This document shows positions 32,799-34,448 of a stretch of 34,448 nt of DNA, in pieces. The notes beneath the pieces were generated by a model. That model saw only the letters and a program-made list of their open reading frames with translations. It had not been told where the DNA came from and ran no database searches. Position numbers and translations under genes: made by a program. How positions within the stretch are numbered: position 1 is the first letter of the stretch; every line of letters starts with the position of its first letter. Origin of the DNA: Candidatus Aegiribacteria sp. (GTDB lineage: Bacteria > Fermentibacterota > Fermentibacteria > Fermentibacterales > JCC-6); contig JAUVEU010000026.1 in NCBI GenBank assembly GCA_030594645.1, positions 1-34,448 on the forward strand, given 5' to 3'.

Positions 32799-33506
32799 AT
32801 GCAGGATCATTACAGGACGTTATCTCAGAGATTAGCACGGCAGGATGACTCTCCCTGGAGCGCTTCGATTTCTCTGGGGGGATTATTCACTACTGGGAAT
32901 ATCGAGTTATCACAGATTGACACAGAGCTGGAATTCTCCAGAATGCTGGCTGGACCTGAACTAACCGCAACTATCCTGGCCTCGGCTTCATACGGAAAAC
33001 AGAGCGAGCAGTTCTACCAGGAAAAGTATCTGACACTTCTGAATATCCGCTACGAATTCACGGAGAGAATGTACTCTTCAATCGATGGACGATGGTTCTC
33101 TAATGAATTCATATGAATCAGCGATGAATACAGAGCTTCTGCTGGTGTGGGTTGGAGAGTATCGAGAGGTGAAATCCTCGAACTGTCATCGGAGGCAGGT
33201 GCTGGATACTACCGCAGAAAGAATATTGCAGATGATGTTCTCGAGACTTCCCTGGGATATAGCGCACTGATGGCTGATCTGACTTTCTCGCGCTCTTGGA
33301 GTATATCAGAAACAGTCTATATCCTTGCAGGTCTGAATGAACTTGATAACTATTATCTGGTAAGCGACCTGGAAGCAACTTCCTCAATAACTGACAATCT
33401 TTCGTTTGTGATGGGATACAACCTCACCCATTTCACCGTACCGCCTGTACCCGGACTGGAAGAAACGGATACCGCACTTAGACTGCAATTGAGATTTGAT
33501 CTCTAG
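32799..33506 (+). pseudogene. DUF481-type outer-membrane barrel gene with missing start and in-frame TGA
   Basis: One continuous frame encodes a DUF481 (YdiY-like) barrel. 'SPWSASISLGGLFTTGNIELSQIDTELEFSR', 'EKYLTLLNIRYEFTERMYSSIDGRWFSNEFI' and then, past a TGA at 33114-33116, 'ISDEYRASAGVGWRV...EAGAGYYRRKN' run in order. 'MGYNLTHFTVPPVPGLEETDTALRLQLRFDL' closes it at TAG 33506. The interrupted spot matches the family's F-x-G-I-D/S turn, so GGA to TGA is the likely change. There is no signal peptide: the first codons derive from sequence next to the transposase remnant, which probably removed the true 5' end. Not expected to give a functional barrel. Confidence 0.75.
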
Positions 33507-33640
33507 AGAGAAATGGCGCCTCGACAGTGTCTCCCATATCGAACCACTCTGTGATATGATACAGCTAATAATGGACTAATAAAACAACGAAACAAGGATA
33601 TTCTGCGATGCTTCAAAGCGAAGAGTGGCGTAAAAAGGCT

Positions 33641-33670
33641 TTGACATGTACGGGTACTCCTGCGTATTGT
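33641..33670 (+). promoter_or_regulatory. Predicted sigma70-type promoter of the TPR gene
   Basis: A perfect TTGACA (33641-33646), an 18-nt spacer and TATTGT (33665-33670, 4 of 6), about 46 nt before the first ATG. Both boxes and the spacing are kept in the duplicate at 28204-28233. Confidence 0.6.
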
Positions 33671-33722
33671 CATTTCTTGATTAAGCAATTTACTCGAAGA
33701 ACGAATCGCTGCAGAATTGGAG

Positions 33723-34448
33723 ATGAGTGAACACGGAATTATGGCAACGGATACAATCAAAGGACTAAAGAAAAAACTGAAAGCTCTCCAGGCTCAGCCT
33801 GAAATAGATGCAACAAGCACGGAAATGGTGAAGGTGTTATGTGATTTATCGTACGTACTTTACCGTTCCGATCCCGAACAGGCTGAAGGTTTCGCCGGCC
33901 AGGCTCTTACTCTCGCAGAGAGAACAGGATTCAAAAAAGGAATGGCCGAGAGCCACATGGCTATCGGAACTTCATACTGGGCAAGAGGCGATTTTGATAA
34001 GGCGTTTGACTGTTATACAAAATCATTGAGGATTTGTGAAGAAACCGGGGACACGAAAGGCGTTGCCAGCTGTCATACCAATATCGGAAACATCCACAGG
34101 AATCAGGGCGACTATGAACGGGCATTTGAATGCCACATTAAAGCTCTGAAAATCAAGGAGGAAATCACTGACAAACCAGGTATGGCAAAGAGTTATAATA
34201 ATATCGGAATAGTTTATTTTTATAAAAGCGAATATGATTTAGCATTAGAATATCATTTCAAATCTTTAAAAATAAGGAAAAAATTGTTTGGAGAAAAGAA
34301 TACAGATATATCAGAGACTTATAATAATATTGGGAATGTCTATAAAAATATGGGTGAGTATGACTTAGCTCTACAATACTATTTTAAAACTTTACAAATA
34401 GATGTGGAGTTGCTTGGCGAAAAGCATTCTTATGTGGCACTCAGTTAT
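33723..34448 (+). CDS. TPR-repeat protein, N-terminal part (runs off right edge)
   Basis: 242 codons are open to the window edge from the ATG at 33723. A second ATG at 33741 is also possible; GGAG abuts the first ATG too closely to be a good ribosome site. No signal peptide is seen, so it is cytoplasmic. A helical start of about 75 residues ('IKGLKKKLKALQAQPEIDATSTEMVKV') leads to at least four TPR units: 'MAIGTSYWARGDFDKAFDCYTKSLRI', 'TNIGNIHRNQGDYERAFECHIKALKI', 'NNIGIVYFYKSEYDLALEYHFKSLKI' and 'NNIGNVYKNMGEYDLALQYYFKTLQI'. Units 3-4 are of the kinesin-light-chain/TPR_12 style (LFGEKNT). Such arrays often precede a signalling domain such as a cyclase or kinase, which would lie beyond the window. 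G+C falls from about 46% to about 27% near 34170. Confidence 0.8.
   Translation, partial: MSEHGIMATDTIKGLKKKLKALQAQPEIDATSTEMVKVLCDLSYVLYRSDPEQAEGFAGQALTLAERTGFKKGMAESHMAIGTSYWARGDFDKAFDCYTKSLRICEETGDTKGVASCHTNIGNIHRNQGDYERAFECHIKALKIKEEITDKPGMAKSYNNIGIVYFYKSEYDLALEYHFKSLKIRKKLFGEKNTDISETYNNIGNVYKNMGEYDLALQYYFKTLQIDVELLGEKHSYVALSY

Noticed and set aside
33114-33116. UGA recoded as glycine
   Set aside because: Clear intact genes in the window (for example those ending at 4387, 9139 and 10124) use TGA as their stop, so a nonsense mutation is the simpler reading.

Overview
The window reads as a chromosomal segment of a Gram-negative bacterium of roughly 45-50% G+C. It encodes outer-membrane barrels, lipoproteins and an RND pump. 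Three secreted proteins carry a C-terminal Ig-like/sorting domain of the FlgD/type IX type. That mix, with YjbH-like, LolA-like and TrmB-like genes, points to the FCB group, perhaps a Fermentibacterota-like lineage; this placement is inference only. No rRNA, tRNA or CRISPR was seen.

Left part (1-12.4 kb). A MATE transporter runs off the left edge on the minus strand. Divergent from it is a tight five-gene operon: LolA-like protein, two FtsX/LolC-type permeases, LolD-type ATPase and outer-membrane barrel. This looks like a lipoprotein or lipid trafficking machine. A CPBP intramembrane protease follows, then a NatA/NatB-type ABC pair and a methyltransferase. Next come a YjbH-like outer-membrane protein, an unassigned lipoprotein, and (minus strand) a lipoprotein with a seven-repeat YVTN propeller.

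Middle part (12.5-22.8 kb). This holds an exonuclease-fold/GIY-YIG fusion with substituted exonuclease residues, a class I aminotransferase and a TetR-adaptor-RND efflux operon. The efflux operon has a clear promoter with a palindromic operator over its start point. A CCA-adding/poly(A) polymerase family enzyme and a nucleoside-recognition (Gate) membrane protein complete it.

Right part (22.9-34.4 kb). This is accessory in character. Two consecutive minus-strand modules have the same plan: a TrmB-family regulator followed 75-80 bp later by a secreted propeller protein with a C-terminal sorting domain. Each regulator has a -35/-10 promoter overlapped or abutted by an inverted repeat, which suggests autoregulation. 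Beyond them lies a decayed zone: a truncated TPR gene, two fragments of one IS91-like transposase, and a DUF481 barrel gene interrupted by an in-frame TGA. These flank a large intact protein with 14 VCBS/FG-GAP repeats. One transposase fragment is split by a 43-nt palindromic insertion, and a relative of that insertion with compensating stem changes lies 3.4 kb away. The window ends inside an intact TPR gene whose 3' part drops sharply in G+C.

The best candidates for something undescribed are the paired regulator/propeller modules and the small palindromic insertion element.
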